Shown here one piece after another: positions 27,251 to 36,543 of a DNA stretch of 64,000 nt (its first letter is position 1; each line of letters starts with the position of its first letter). The translations under genes and the position numbers were made by a program. The notes beneath the pieces are model-generated. The model was not told the origin of the DNA. It made no database searches and worked only from the letters and a program-made list of their open reading frames with translations. Source of the stretch: an uncultured beta proteobacterium (GTDB lineage: Bacteria > Pseudomonadota > Gammaproteobacteria > Burkholderiales > Burkholderiaceae_C); assembly GCA_903838565.1 (NCBI GenBank), contig CAILZB010000081.1:21280-85279 (forward strand). Reading direction: 5' to 3'.

Positions 27251-27814
27251 TCAAAGAGCCTTCTGCACCAACGCCCCCCTGAACAGAAACTCCCCACCGG
27301 GACCTTGGGCATCTTCAACGCCACCCTTGGACTCCACGCTCACACCGAGTTGCAGCACGTCGCGCAGGTCGCTCTCGCTCGCCGGAATGCGCAGCGTCTT
27401 GCTGCTGCCCACAAGGCCGAGCGAGCGCACTCTGCCGCTGGCGGGCAGCGCCCACAGTTGCAGCGACTCCTCGCGCCCCTCGACCACATTGCCCAGGCGT
27501 TGCAGCACCAATGTGGGCTGGGTTGGATCCAGCGTGACCAGCAAGCCCGGGGCGCCTTGAGCATCGGTCAACACTGCGATGTATTTGATCTGCGGAACGA
27601 CCACGAGCTGCTTTTGCAGATGCGTGACCTGGGCCTTGAATTGCTCGAACATGCTCAGGCCCGTGGCTCCAGCAAAAACCAGCAGGATGACACAGAGAAT
27701 CGTCGCACTGCGCCACCAGGTGATGGGGTACAGACCGAGCACGCGCTTGGCGCCGGTTGAGCTGTCGCTGGATAGAGAAATCGTGTCGGAGGAGTCGGTG
27801 TTCATGGGCTGCAT
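27251..27814 (-). CDS. Orphan anti-sigma-K (RskA C-terminal)-like membrane protein
   Basis: A 187-residue protein with a short cytoplasmic head (about 35 residues, Ser/Asp-rich), one transmembrane segment (WRSATILCVILLVFAGATGL) and a periplasmic domain. The segments YIAVLTDAQGAPGLLVTLDP, ESLQLWALPASGRVRSLGL and GGEFLFRGAL match the C-terminal domain of RskA-type anti-sigma factors. The N-terminal zinc anti-sigma domain is absent and no sigma gene is near, so it may not bind a sigma factor. A second in-frame ATG lies 3 codons downstream. Confidence 0.6.
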   Translation of the reverse strand: MQPMNTDSSDTISLSSDSSTGAKRVLGLYPITWWRSATILCVILLVFAGATGLSMFEQFKAQVTHLQKQLVVVPQIKYIAVLTDAQGAPGLLVTLDPTQPTLVLQRLGNVVEGREESLQLWALPASGRVRSLGLVGSSKTLRIPASESDLRDVLQLGVSVESKGGVEDAQGPGGEFLFRGALVQKAL

Positions 27815-27842
27815 TGTGGCTCAATGCGCGCCTGCGCCCGCA

Positions 27843-28352
27843 TCACAGCAGCGCCTTGGCGCTCACCACCATGCCGTCTTCGTCGGCATAGAGCCAGTCG
27901 CCGGGGCGAACCCGCACTCCCTGGATATGCACCGGTACATCGCTCTGCCCCTGGTTGCGCTTCTCCGTCGGCAAAGGCATGGCGGCCAACGCCCGGATGC
28001 CCATGGGTTGGAGCGACAACTCCCCCAGGTCGCGCGCGCAGCCATCGATCACCACGCCGGCCCAACCGTTGCGCGCCGCCGCAGCGCCCAGGTTGCCGCC
28101 GAGCAGGGCGTGGCGCAGCGAGCCACCTCCGTCCACCACGAGCACGCGGCCCAGCCCGGGCGAGTCCACCTCGGCCTTGACCATCGAGTTGTCTTCGAAG
28201 CATTTGACGGTGGCGACCCTTCCGCAGAATTTGCGCACACCGCCGAAGTCGCGAAAGACCGGCGGCAATACGCGAAAGTCTCCCGACATATCGTTCTTGT
28301 GCGCGTCGCACAAATCGCAGGTGGAAAAGATCCTGGGTGCAGATGAAGTCAT
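27843..28352 (-). CDS. rraA: RraA-family protein (regulator of RNase E activity / HMG aldolase fold)
   Basis: A 169-residue protein of the RraA fold. It shows TCDLCDAHKND, VLVVDGGGSLRHALLGGNLG, GVVIDGCARDLGEL and GDWLYADEDGMVV. Members either inhibit RNase E or act as divalent-metal 4-hydroxy-4-methyl-2-oxoglutarate/oxaloacetate aldolases. The G-G-N-L and D-G-x-x-R-D motifs of the aldolase site are present, so an enzymatic role is possible. ATG at 28352 follows AAAGGA. Confidence 0.88.
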   Translation of the reverse strand: MTSSAPRIFSTCDLCDAHKNDMSGDFRVLPPVFRDFGGVRKFCGRVATVKCFEDNSMVKAEVDSPGLGRVLVVDGGGSLRHALLGGNLGAAAARNGWAGVVIDGCARDLGELSLQPMGIRALAAMPLPTEKRNQGQSDVPVHIQGVRVRPGDWLYADEDGMVVSAKALL

Positions 28353-28681
28353 GTCAGTCCTTTCGAGGAAATGGTCGTACCGTAGGGTCCACGCAATACC
28401 ACCGTTGACGTCGCCCGAGCATACCCAGAATTCAAGCGATTGCAGCGCCGAGCGATCGCACTGTTTTCACGCTGAATTGCCCTCAATCGCTCCCTCTGAA
28501 GCCCCTCTGAAGCACTTTTCCGGCAAAAAGACATAAAAAAGCAACACAACCGGATGAAAAACAGCGGTTTCTCCTAGGAAATGCGGTGTTTCTCCCTTAG
28601 CATCAGCCTTGCCAATGAATCACGTGTCGAAGAGCGCGGTTTTCATTGGTGAATTCTCAACTTCTAGAAGGAAATTCAATC
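28353..28681. promoter_or_regulatory. Leader region of the H1-SWIB gene
   Basis: A 329-bp gap between divergent genes. It carries the direct repeat GCGGTTTCTCC and GCGGTGTTTCTCC around 28563-28593, flanking TAGGAAAT. The Shine-Dalgarno GAAGGAAA lies just before the ATG at 28682. No other gene was seen. Confidence 0.4.
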
Positions 28682-29119
28682 ATGGCAACTGCAAAAAAAG
28701 CGCCGGCTAAGAAAGCCGCTCCCGCCAAGAAGGCTGCACCCGCTAAGAAGGTCGCAGCTCCGGCAAAGAAAGTAGCCGCCAAGAAGGCAGCTCCGGCAAA
28801 GAAAGCCGCTCCCGCCAAGAAGGCAGCTCCCGCGAAGAAAGTCGCAGCGAAAAAGGCTCCCGCCAAAAAGCGCACCGTGAACGCCGCGTTCATGAAGGCA
28901 CTGACTCCCAGCTCCGCCCTGGCTGCTGTGGTCGGCGCAGCGCCGCTGCCACGTACCGAAGTGGTGAGCAAGCTGTGGGTGTACATCAAGAAAAACAAAC
29001 TGCAAGACGCAGTGAACAAACGCATGATCAACGCCGATGCGAAGCTGAAGGAAGTCTTCGGCAAGCTGCAGGTCTCGATGTTCGAGATGGCCGGCCTGAT
29101 TGGCAAGCACCTCAAATAG
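28682..29119 (+). CDS. Histone H1-like tail fused to a SWIB/MDM2 domain
   Basis: A 145-residue basic protein. Residues 1-63 are AAPAKK-type Ala/Lys/Pro repeats like eukaryotic H1 tails and AlgP/HctB, expected to bind DNA without sequence specificity. Residues about 70-145 form a SWIB domain, with LTPSSALAAVVG, PRTEVVSKLWVYIKKN, INADAKLKEVF and the C-terminal helix IGKHLK. Bacterial SWIB proteins occur in chlamydiae and many Burkholderiales, but their roles are poorly known. The Shine-Dalgarno fixes the ATG at 28682. A terminator follows directly. It shares its N-terminus with the second H1-like gene at 63755. Confidence 0.88.
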   Translation: MATAKKAPAKKAAPAKKAAPAKKVAAPAKKVAAKKAAPAKKAAPAKKAAPAKKVAAKKAPAKKRTVNAAFMKALTPSSALAAVVGAAPLPRTEVVSKLWVYIKKNKLQDAVNKRMINADAKLKEVFGKLQVSMFEMAGLIGKHLK

Positions 29120-29139
29120 TCCACCTCGGTGTTGACTTG

Positions 29140-29167
29140 AAAAGCCGCAGCGATGCGGCTTTTTTTT
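29140..29167 (+). terminator. Rho-independent terminator after the H1-SWIB gene
   Basis: Stem AAAAGCCGCA (29140-29149) with TGCGGCTTTT (29154-29163), a 4-base loop and a T-run to 29167. Confidence 0.9.
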
Positions 29168-29213
29168 GTGTGTATGCTGGAGCGGATATGACCCTCGATT
29201 CAAAGGCCCAGGC

Positions 29214-29882
29214 ATGAGCAGCGCCACCTGGAGCGCGGTCTTGCTCACGCTGCAGCTGGCGGGCCTGACCACGCTGATCCTGCTGCTGCTGGGAACGCCG
29301 CTGGCGTGGTGGCTGGCGCGCACCCACTGCTGGCTCAAGGCCCCGGTGAGCGCGGTCGTGGCGCTGCCGCTGGTGCTGCCGCCCACGGTGCTGGGTTTCT
29401 ATCTGCTGATCACGCTCGGGCCGCACGGACCCATCGGGCAACTCACGCAAAGCCTGGGCTTGGGTCTGCTGCCCTTCACTTTCTCCGGCCTGGTGCTGGG
29501 CTCGGTCCTGTATTCGATGCCGTTCGTGGTCCAGCCTTTGCAAAACGCCTTCGAGGCCATGGGTGAGCGTCCGCTTGAAGTCGCCGCCAGCTTGCGCGCC
29601 TCGCCGCTGGACGCCTTCTTCAGCGTGGCGCTGCCGCTGGCGCGCAGCGGCTACCTCACGGCCGGCGTCATGGGTTTTGCCCACACGCTGGGCGAGTTCG
29701 GCGTGGTGCTGATGCTGGGCGGCAATATTCCGAATCAGACGCGCGTGCTCTCGGTGCAGATCTTCGACCACGTGGAAGCGCTCGAATACGCCCAGGCGCA
29801 CGAACTCGCTGCGGGCATGCTGGTGTTTTCCTTCGCGGTCCTGCTCGCCTTGCACGCCGTCCAACCCAGGATGCGATCGTGA
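29214..29882 (+). CDS. modB: Molybdate ABC transporter permease
   Basis: A 222-residue inner-membrane permease with five to six transmembrane segments. It has the ModB signature [16 protein letters not shown] near the start and the EAA loop [20 protein letters not shown], and it ends in the typical [14 protein letters not shown] block. Its stop overlaps the modC start as GTGA. No modA or modE was found in the window, so the binding protein must be encoded elsewhere. Tungstate is a possible alternative substrate. Confidence 0.9.
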   Translation: MSSATWSAVLLTLQLAGLTTLILLLLGTPLAWWLARTHCWLKAPVSAVVALPLVLPPTVLGFYLLITLGPHGPIGQLTQSLGLGLLPFTFSGLVLGSVLYSMPFVVQPLQNAFEAMGERPLEVAASLRASPLDAFFSVALPLARSGYLTAGVMGFAHTLGEFGVVLMLGGNIPNQTRVLSVQIFDHVEALEYAQAHELAAGMLVFSFAVLLALHAVQPRMRS

Positions 29883-30979
29883 GGCGAGCATCCCGCGCCA
29901 ACGACTCCGGCCTGCAGCTGCGCCTGCAGCGTGATCATCCGGCTTTCTCGCTCGACCTGAGGCTGGAGCTTCCCGGTCGCCAGGTGAGCGCACTGTTCGG
30001 CCCCTCGGGCTGCGGCAAGACCAGCACGCTGCGTGCGCTGGCGGGTCTGGACCGCATGGCGCGGGGACGCGTGGTCGTGAACGGCGAAGTCTGGCAGGAC
30101 GACGGGCAGAAGATATTCGTGCCGCCGCACCGGCGCGCCGTCGGCTACGTGTTCCAGGAACCCAGTCTGTTCGCGCACCTGAGCGTCCAAGGCAATCTGG
30201 AATTCGGACTGCAGCGCGTTCCTGCGGCGCAGCGGCGCGTGTCGCTGGAGCAGGCGGTCGAGCTGCTGGGCATCGCCGCGCTGCTGCCGCGCCGCAGTCA
30301 CACGCTCTCGGGCGGGGAGCGCCAGCGCGTGGCCATGGCCCGGGCACTGGCCAGCAGCCCGCAACTGCTGTTGCTGGACGAACCGCTGGCCGCGCTGGAC
30401 GCGCAGCGCAAGGCCGAGGTCCTGCCCTATCTGGAGCGGCTGCAGCGCGAGCTCGACATCCCCGTGCTCTATGTAAGCCACGCCATCGACGAGGTCGCGC
30501 GCCTGGCCGACCACTTGGTGCTGCTGGGCGCGGGGCGTGCGCTCGCCAGCGGGCCCACGCAGGACCTGCTCACGCGGCTGGACCTGCCGCTGGCGCACGG
30601 TGACGCGGCCGCGGCGATCGTCGCGGCCAGGGTGAGCGCCCACGATGCGCGCTTTGGCTTGAGCCACGCCGACTTTGCCGGTGGCAGACTGACGCTGGCA
30701 CAGCCGGGCCTGCCCCTGGGACAGCAGCTGCGCCTGCGCATCCAGGCGCGCGACGTGAGCCTGACGCTGCAGCAGCAGAGCGGCACCAGCATCCTGAACA
30801 TCCTGCGCGCCCGCATCACCGAGCTGTCGCCCGACAGTCCGGGCCAGGTCATGGTGCGCCTGGACGCAGGCGGCGCCATCCTGCTCGCGCGCGTCAGCGC
30901 CAAGTCGGTCGATGCCCTGCAGTTGGCGCCGGGTCTGTGGCTGTACGCGCAGATCAAGGGTGTGGCGATCCTGGGCTGA
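29879..30979 (+). CDS. modC: Molybdate ABC transporter ATP-binding protein
   Basis: A 366-residue ATPase. Walker A is [17 protein letters not shown], the signature [15 protein letters not shown], Walker [13 protein letters not shown] and the H-loop [16 protein letters not shown]. The C-terminal Mop/TOBE domain (about residues 295-366) contains [13 protein letters not shown] and should bind oxyanion or regulate uptake. Translation starts at GTG 29879, coupled to modB. Confidence 0.92.
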   Translation: MRRASRANDSGLQLRLQRDHPAFSLDLRLELPGRQVSALFGPSGCGKTSTLRALAGLDRMARGRVVVNGEVWQDDGQKIFVPPHRRAVGYVFQEPSLFAHLSVQGNLEFGLQRVPAAQRRVSLEQAVELLGIAALLPRRSHTLSGGERQRVAMARALASSPQLLLLDEPLAALDAQRKAEVLPYLERLQRELDIPVLYVSHAIDEVARLADHLVLLGAGRALASGPTQDLLTRLDLPLAHGDAAAAIVAARVSAHDARFGLSHADFAGGRLTLAQPGLPLGQQLRLRIQARDVSLTLQQQSGTSILNILRARITELSPDSPGQVMVRLDAGGAILLARVSAKSVDALQLAPGLWLYAQIKGVAILG

Positions 30980-31053
30980 CCTTCCCATCGAACGCACGGT
31001 ACCGGCGGGTCGCGCGCCGCGCCAGCGCGGCACTTCACCTAAACTCGCACGCT

Positions 31054-32088
31054 ATGTTGATATTGGGTATTGAATCTTCCTGCGATGAAACCGGCGTGGC
31101 GCTGGTACAGGCTGGTGCTGCGGGCGTGCCGCTGCTGCGTGCGCACGCGCTGCACAGCCAGATCGAAATGCACCAGGCCTATGGCGGTGTCGTTCCCGAA
31201 CTGGCCAGCCGCGACCATATCCGCCGCGTGCTGCCGCTGACGCGCAGCGTGCTGGAACAAGCCAAGTGCACTTTGGCGGATGTGGACGTGGTGGCCTATA
31301 CCCGTGGACCCGGGCTGGCCGGCGCGCTGCTGGTGGGCTCGGGCGTGGCCTGCGCGCTCGGGGCGGCGCTGAACAAGCCGGTGCTGGGCATCCACCACTT
31401 GGAAGGCCATCTGCTGTCGCCCTTCCTGAGCGCCGATCCGCCGCAGTTTCCCTTTGTCGCGCTGCTGGTCTCCGGTGGCCACACGCAGCTGATGCAGGTC
31501 GACGGCGTGGGGTGCTATGCGCTGCTGGGTGAATCCATCGACGACGCTGCCGGCGAGGCCTTCGACAAGTCGGCCAAGCTGCTGGGTCTGGGCTACCCCG
31601 GCGGCCCGGCCCTGGCGCGTCTGGCCGAGCACGGCGACGCAGCCGCGTTCAAGCTGCCGCGCCCGCTGCTGCACAGCGGCAATCTGGATTTTTCGTTCTC
31701 GGGTCTGAAGACCGCGGTGCTGACGCAGGCCAAGAAACTGGGCACCGAATTGGACGCGCGCAAGGCCGATCTGGCCGCGTCGACGCAGGCCGCGATCGTG
31801 GAGGTGCTGGTGAAAAAGTCGCTCACAGCCCTGAACCAGACCGGGATGCGGCGCCTGGTCGTGGCCGGCGGCGTGGGCGCGAACCGCAGCCTGCGCGAGC
31901 AGTTGAACGCCGCCTGCGCCAAAGCGCAGGTGCGTGTGCATTACCCCGAGCTGGACCTGTGCACCGACAACGGCGCCATGATCGCCATGGCCGCGGCGAT
32001 GCGGCTGCAAGCCGGCGTGGAGCAGGCGAATCGCAACTATGCGTTCGACGTCAAACCACGCTGGCCGCTGCAATCGTTGGCTGTTTAG
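31054..32088 (+). CDS. tsaD: tRNA N6-threonylcarbamoyladenosine transferase
   Basis: A 344-residue ASKHA-fold enzyme. With TsaB and TsaE it transfers the threonylcarbamoyl group to A37 of ANN-decoding tRNAs. The metal-binding histidines are in [11 protein letters not shown]. Other motifs are [38 protein letters not shown] and [11 protein letters not shown]. The open frame extends upstream, but the ATG at 31054 gives the conserved N-terminus. Confidence 0.96.
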   Translation: MLILGIESSCDETGVALVQAGAAGVPLLRAHALHSQIEMHQAYGGVVPELASRDHIRRVLPLTRSVLEQAKCTLADVDVVAYTRGPGLAGALLVGSGVACALGAALNKPVLGIHHLEGHLLSPFLSADPPQFPFVALLVSGGHTQLMQVDGVGCYALLGESIDDAAGEAFDKSAKLLGLGYPGGPALARLAEHGDAAAFKLPRPLLHSGNLDFSFSGLKTAVLTQAKKLGTELDARKADLAASTQAAIVEVLVKKSLTALNQTGMRRLVVAGGVGANRSLREQLNAACAKAQVRVHYPELDLCTDNGAMIAMAAAMRLQAGVEQANRNYAFDVKPRWPLQSLAV

Positions 32089-32090
32089 CC

Positions 32091-32486
32091 TCAGGCGATA
32101 TTCAGCTGCGTCACCTTGCTTGCGGGGACGAGTTTGCCCAACTTGAGCGTGAGCACGCCGAGTTCGAGTTTGGCTTCGCTGGTCGCGGCGTCGATGTCCT
32201 GCGGCAACTCGTAGGCCAGCTGGTAGCTGCGCGGCGCGTCCTTCAGGCTCTCGATCCGGATCACATTGCCCTCGATGCCGATGTTCAACTGCTCCTTGGA
32301 CACGCCGGGCACATCGAAGCTCAAGGTGTACGACTTCTCGTCCTGAGTCACGGCCGCGGCGCAGGCTTTGGCATTCGATTTGACGGGCGATTGCAGCGCC
32401 TCGCCCAACCAGCGCTCCAGTTGCTGATCAACCCCGCGCAGATGGGGGGCATAAGTTGCGCGACGCATAACGGGCGTAAAAAACAT
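32091..32486 (-). CDS. Hsp20-family small heat shock protein
   Basis: A 131-residue alpha-crystallin-domain protein. The domain (about residues 35-131) has YTLSFDVPGVSKEQLNIGIEG, RSYQLAYELP and the conserved GVLTLKLGK near the end. It should act as an ATP-independent holdase. The C-terminal I-x-I motif is not evident. The ATG at 32486 follows AAGGAAG. It converges on tsaD (2-bp gap) and diverges from the binding-protein gene at 32580. Confidence 0.87.
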   Translation of the reverse strand: MFFTPVMRRATYAPHLRGVDQQLERWLGEALQSPVKSNAKACAAAVTQDEKSYTLSFDVPGVSKEQLNIGIEGNVIRIESLKDAPRSYQLAYELPQDIDAATSEAKLELGVLTLKLGKLVPASKVTQLNIA

Positions 32487-32579
32487 GGTGTGTCTTCCTT
32501 TACACTGCGCAGCGCTCGAGATAAGCGCCACAGGCTTCCCAATTGCGTGCGCAGCGCGGCATTTCAAGAAAGATTTTGC

Positions 32580-33899
32580 ATGTATAAATTTCGGATCTCA
32601 CTCTTGAAATTGGCGCTGGCGGCGCTAGCGCTGGGTTCGTTCTGCAGTGGCACCGCCCAGGCGCAAGCGACCGCAGCCAGCACCGGTGCGGCGATCAGGA
32701 TCGCGTTGATCGAAGGCCTTTCGGGTCCTTTCGCCGCGCCCGGAGAGGCGGTATTTCGCAACTTGGTGTGGGCGGTGGAGCGGGTGAACTCGCGCGGCGG
32801 CGTCAGGCTCGGGGGCGGCGCGTCCCGGCCTTTGCTGCTGCAGCGCTACGACAGCAAGGGGCAGAACGAAGAGGCGCTGTCGGCGCTGCGCTCGGCCATC
32901 GACGACGGTGCGCAGTTTGTCATGCAGGGCAACTCCTCCGCCAATGCGGCCGCGCTGCTGGATGCGATCAACAAGCACAACGAACGCGAGCCCGCCAGGC
33001 GCGTGCTGCTGCTCAACTACTCCGCGGTCGATCCCGTGCTGACGAACGAGAAGTGCAGCTTCTGGCACTTCCGCTTCGACGCCCACGCCGACATGCGCAT
33101 GGCCGCGCTGATGGACGTGCTCAAGGACGATCGTGCCATCCAGCGCGTCTACCTGATCGGGCAGGACTACAGCTTTGGCCAGGCGGTGTTGCGTGAAGCG
33201 CGCCGGCAGCTGGGCGTGCAGCGCCCGGACGTGGCCATCGTCGGCGAAGAGTTGCACCCCATGGGACGCATCAAGGACTTCCTCCCCTACGCTGGCAAGA
33301 TCAAGGCCAGCGGCGCACAGGCCGTCATCACCGGCAACTGGGGCAATGACCTGACACTGCTGGTGAAGGCGGCAAAGGAGGCTGGATTTGAGGGCAAGTT
33401 CTACACCTTCTACGGCAATGCGCTGGGTGCCCCGGCCGCCATCGGTGACGCGGGCGTCGGTCGTGTGATCGCGGTGGCCGAATGGCTGCCCAATGTCGCT
33501 GGCGCCCAGAGCGAGGCGTTCTACCAGGCCTTCAAGGCACGCTTCCCCAAACCCGCCGACGACTACGTGCACCTGCGCATGCAGTTGATGGTGGAAGCAC
33601 TGGCGCAGGCGATCGAACGCTCGGTCAAAGTCCCTGGCGCCGACACGCTGGACATCGTCTCGGTGGCCACACAGCTGGAAAAGTCGAGGCTCAATTTCTA
33701 CGGCCAGACCGCTGCCATGCGCGCGTCGGACCACCAGTTCCAGCAACCCCTGGTGGTGGGCATGATGGAGCGCATGGGAACGCCCGGCGTGAAGTTCGAC
33801 GTCGAAGGATCGGGCTACGGCTTTCGCGTGATCCGCTCCATCAGCGCCGAACGCGCAGCGCAGCCCACGAGTTGCAGCATGCAGCGTCCGGCGTCGTGA
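32580..33899 (+). CDS. Periplasmic substrate-binding protein of branched-chain amino acid (LivK) type
   Basis: A 439-residue exported protein with a signal peptide (residues 1-29, ending GTAQAQ) and a type I periplasmic-binding fold. Visible blocks are IRIALIEGLSGPFAAPGEAVFRN, GQFVMQGNSSANAAALLDA-like sequence, VYLIGQDYSFGQAV and FLPYAGKIKASGAQAVITGN. No Liv permease or ATPase genes are adjacent. The next gene, 70 bases on, is a membrane hybrid histidine kinase. The protein might therefore serve an unlinked transporter or act as the sensory partner of the kinase; the second is inference. Confidence 0.85.
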   Translation: MYKFRISLLKLALAALALGSFCSGTAQAQATAASTGAAIRIALIEGLSGPFAAPGEAVFRNLVWAVERVNSRGGVRLGGGASRPLLLQRYDSKGQNEEALSALRSAIDDGAQFVMQGNSSANAAALLDAINKHNEREPARRVLLLNYSAVDPVLTNEKCSFWHFRFDAHADMRMAALMDVLKDDRAIQRVYLIGQDYSFGQAVLREARRQLGVQRPDVAIVGEELHPMGRIKDFLPYAGKIKASGAQAVITGNWGNDLTLLVKAAKEAGFEGKFYTFYGNALGAPAAIGDAGVGRVIAVAEWLPNVAGAQSEAFYQAFKARFPKPADDYVHLRMQLMVEALAQAIERSVKVPGADTLDIVSVATQLEKSRLNFYGQTAAMRASDHQFQQPLVVGMMERMGTPGVKFDVEGSGYGFRVIRSISAERAAQPTSCSMQRPAS

Positions 33900-33969
33900 G
33901 GTCCTTGGGGAAAAGGCGCCCGGGTTATGATGAATCTCATACTGAAGGCGCCTGACACCGAGGAGCGGC

Positions 33970-36543
33970 ATGCAAGAAACAGCGGAGATTGAGGAACGCG
34001 CCAGCATCCGCTTGCTGGACCGCTACTACAGCATTTTTCTGGCGGTATGCGTCGTCTTTTTGGCCGTGGGTGTGCCCTTTGTCTTCAAGCGCGTCGCGGT
34101 GACGGTCGGCGTCACGCTGGTGATAACGGCAGCATTGCTGCTGGCTTGGCGAATGAGCCGTCGCGGCCATCCGCGAACGTCGCTGATACTCTTTTCCGCT
34201 TGCTTGTGGCTGATTCTGGTGGGATTGATGTTTGCCGGCTTGCCGCCTGTCACTGCCGCTGCCGCCTTGGCCATGGCGGTGATGCTGGCTGTTGTCGTTC
34301 GGTTGCGCACCGGTGTGATCTTTGGCACTGCCTACCTCGCGGCCTGGATGCTGTACATCGTGTTGAAGGTCAATGGCTTGGCGCCCGAGCCTTACTTCAC
34401 GACCGCCACGTTGACGGGCTGGTTCATCTCCGCAATCTCGTTCTGGCTGATGTTGCTGCCCATCCCCGAACTGATCGCGAAACTGCGCAAGGGAGTATCG
34501 CTGCAACGGGCCGTGATCGAGGCCACGATTGACGGCATCCTGGTGGTGAACAACGAGGGCAAGATCGTGACGCATAACCAGCGTTTCGTCGAGCTCTGGA
34601 GCATTGCGCCAGAACTTCTGAAATCTCGCGACGACGCTGCATTACTGGACTTTGTGGTGCAGCACCTGGCTGAGCCGGAACAGTTCCTCAAGAGCGTGCG
34701 TGAACTGTACGCACACCCCGATCAGTCCAGCTCTGACACCCTGACGTTCAAGGATGGACGCGTCCTCGAACGCGACTCCCAGCCCCAGCGTCTGAACGGG
34801 CAGATCGTGGGCCGCGTCTGGTGTTTTCGCGATGTCACCCGCAGGGAACAGGCGCAAGGGGCACTGAGCGAAGCCTTGACCCGGATCGAGCGCATCGCCG
34901 CCCGCGTCCCAGGCGCCATTTTTGAATTCAGACTCGACCGCCACGGACAACCCAGCCTGCCGTTCTTCAGCAAGGGATTGCTGGATGTGTATCGGCTTGA
35001 CGCGCAGGAGATCGCCGATGTCAACCAGGCGACAAAGGACCGGGTGCTGCTGCAGGATCAGGACGCTTACCGAGCATCGATCGAACACTCTTTGTCAAAG
35101 CTGTTGCCCTGGATGCACGAATGGCGCATCCGCTTGCCCGACGGCAGCGTTCGCTGGATCGGCGGCAACGGTGTGCCATCGCGGGAAGACGATGGCTCGG
35201 TTCTGTTGCACGGTTTTGTGAACGATATCACCGAGCGCAAGACGACGCATCAGGAACTCGAGATGCACCGCAATCACCTGCGCGAACTGGTAGACGAGAA
35301 AACCCTGGAACTGCGCCACAGCGTGGCCATCACGCAAGCGGCCGAGCTTCGGGCGAATGCAGCGAACCGTGCCAAGTCGGAGTTCCTGGCCAACATGAGC
35401 CACGAAATCCGCACCCCGATGAACGGGCTGATCGGAATGGCCGATGTGCTGCGCGAAACCGCGCTCACACCCGAGCAGGCACGCATGCTCGCCGTCATGA
35501 GGGATTCCTCCGCCTCGCTCATGACCCTGCTGAACGACATCCTGGACCTGTCAAAGATTGAAGCCGGCAAGCTCGAACTGGAGTCCATCCCGACGCACCT
35601 GGGCCAACTGATGGAAGGCGTCACGCAATTGCTGGCGCCGGCCTGCGTCAGCAAGGCCATGGAGCTCACGCTGCAGGTCTCGCCCCAGCTCCCGCAGTGG
35701 ATCTGCACCGACCCGACACGCTTGCGCCAGGTGCTCTTCAATCTGCTGGGCAATGCCATCAAATTCACCGGCAACCAGGCCGGCCACACCGGGAAGATTT
35801 CGGTGCGCGCCGAGCCGACCACGCGGGCCGATGGCAGCGCCGGCTTGATCATTCGCGTCACAGACAACGGCATCGGCATGGGTGCGGATGTTCTGCAGCG
35901 CCTGTTCCAGCCGTTCGCCCAAGGCGATGAGAGCACGGCGCGCAGGTTCGGCGGCTCCGGCCTGGGTTTGAGCATCACGCGCCACCTGGTGCAACTGATG
36001 CAGGGCCACATCGGTGCGCAAAGCGAACTCGGATCGGGTTCGGAGTTCACGCTGGAGCTGCCCTTGCTGGCATCGGCCGCGGGCCTCGCCGACCCCGCCG
36101 GTGACGCCGCGATCGCGAATCGGCGCAACCGCCTGCGGCAGACTGAGCACAATGCGACACCGGCGGCGGGGCCACTGATCCTGCTGGCCGAGGACAACGA
36201 GATCAACCAGGAAGTGATGCAGGAACAATTGCGCCTGCTGGGCTATCGCTGCGAGACCGCTGCCGACAGCGTCCTGGCGCTCGAACTGTGGCGCAGCGGC
36301 CGCTATGCGCTGCTGCTGACCGACTGCCACATGCCCAACATGGATGGCTTTGAACTCACCGCCACGATCCGGCGCGAACAGACCACGCACCTTCCCATCA
36401 TCGCCGTCACCGCCAATGCCATGCAGGGCGAAGACAGGCGCTGCCGCGACGCCGGCATGGACGACTGCCTGTGCAAGCCGCTGCGCCTGCATGAACTCGG
36501 ACCCATGTTGTCCAAATGGCTACCCCACCAGGAACCCGCATGA
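33970..36543 (+). CDS. Membrane hybrid sensor histidine kinase
   Basis: An 857-residue protein. Residues about 15-165 hold five to six transmembrane segments without a large periplasmic loop. PAS domains follow at about 175-300 and 305-425 (LPDGSVRWIGGNGVP). The dimerisation domain has H478 in NMSHEIRTPMNGLIGM. The ATPase domain carries GNAIKFTGN, VTDNGIGMGADV and RRFGGSGLGLSITRHL. A C-terminal receiver domain has D785 in LLTDCHMPNMDGF and the lysine in CLCKPLR. No HPt or DNA-binding partner is encoded nearby. Its stop overlaps the aminotransferase start as ATGA. Confidence 0.93.
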   Translation: MQETAEIEERASIRLLDRYYSIFLAVCVVFLAVGVPFVFKRVAVTVGVTLVITAALLLAWRMSRRGHPRTSLILFSACLWLILVGLMFAGLPPVTAAAALAMAVMLAVVVRLRTGVIFGTAYLAAWMLYIVLKVNGLAPEPYFTTATLTGWFISAISFWLMLLPIPELIAKLRKGVSLQRAVIEATIDGILVVNNEGKIVTHNQRFVELWSIAPELLKSRDDAALLDFVVQHLAEPEQFLKSVRELYAHPDQSSSDTLTFKDGRVLERDSQPQRLNGQIVGRVWCFRDVTRREQAQGALSEALTRIERIAARVPGAIFEFRLDRHGQPSLPFFSKGLLDVYRLDAQEIADVNQATKDRVLLQDQDAYRASIEHSLSKLLPWMHEWRIRLPDGSVRWIGGNGVPSREDDGSVLLHGFVNDITERKTTHQELEMHRNHLRELVDEKTLELRHSVAITQAAELRANAANRAKSEFLANMSHEIRTPMNGLIGMADVLRETALTPEQARMLAVMRDSSASLMTLLNDILDLSKIEAGKLELESIPTHLGQLMEGVTQLLAPACVSKAMELTLQVSPQLPQWICTDPTRLRQVLFNLLGNAIKFTGNQAGHTGKISVRAEPTTRADGSAGLIIRVTDNGIGMGADVLQRLFQPFAQGDESTARRFGGSGLGLSITRHLVQLMQGHIGAQSELGSGSEFTLELPLLASAAGLADPAGDAAIANRRNRLRQTEHNATPAAGPLILLAEDNEINQEVMQEQLRLLGYRCETAADSVLALELWRSGRYALLLTDCHMPNMDGFELTATIRREQTTHLPIIAVTANAMQGEDRRCRDAGMDDCLCKPLRLHELGPMLSKWLPHQEPA

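Noticed and set aside
26559..27324. Several overlapping short open frames in the repeat gap
   Set aside because: They are composed of the inverted repeats themselves, lack ribosome-binding sites and have low-complexity R/S/P translations.
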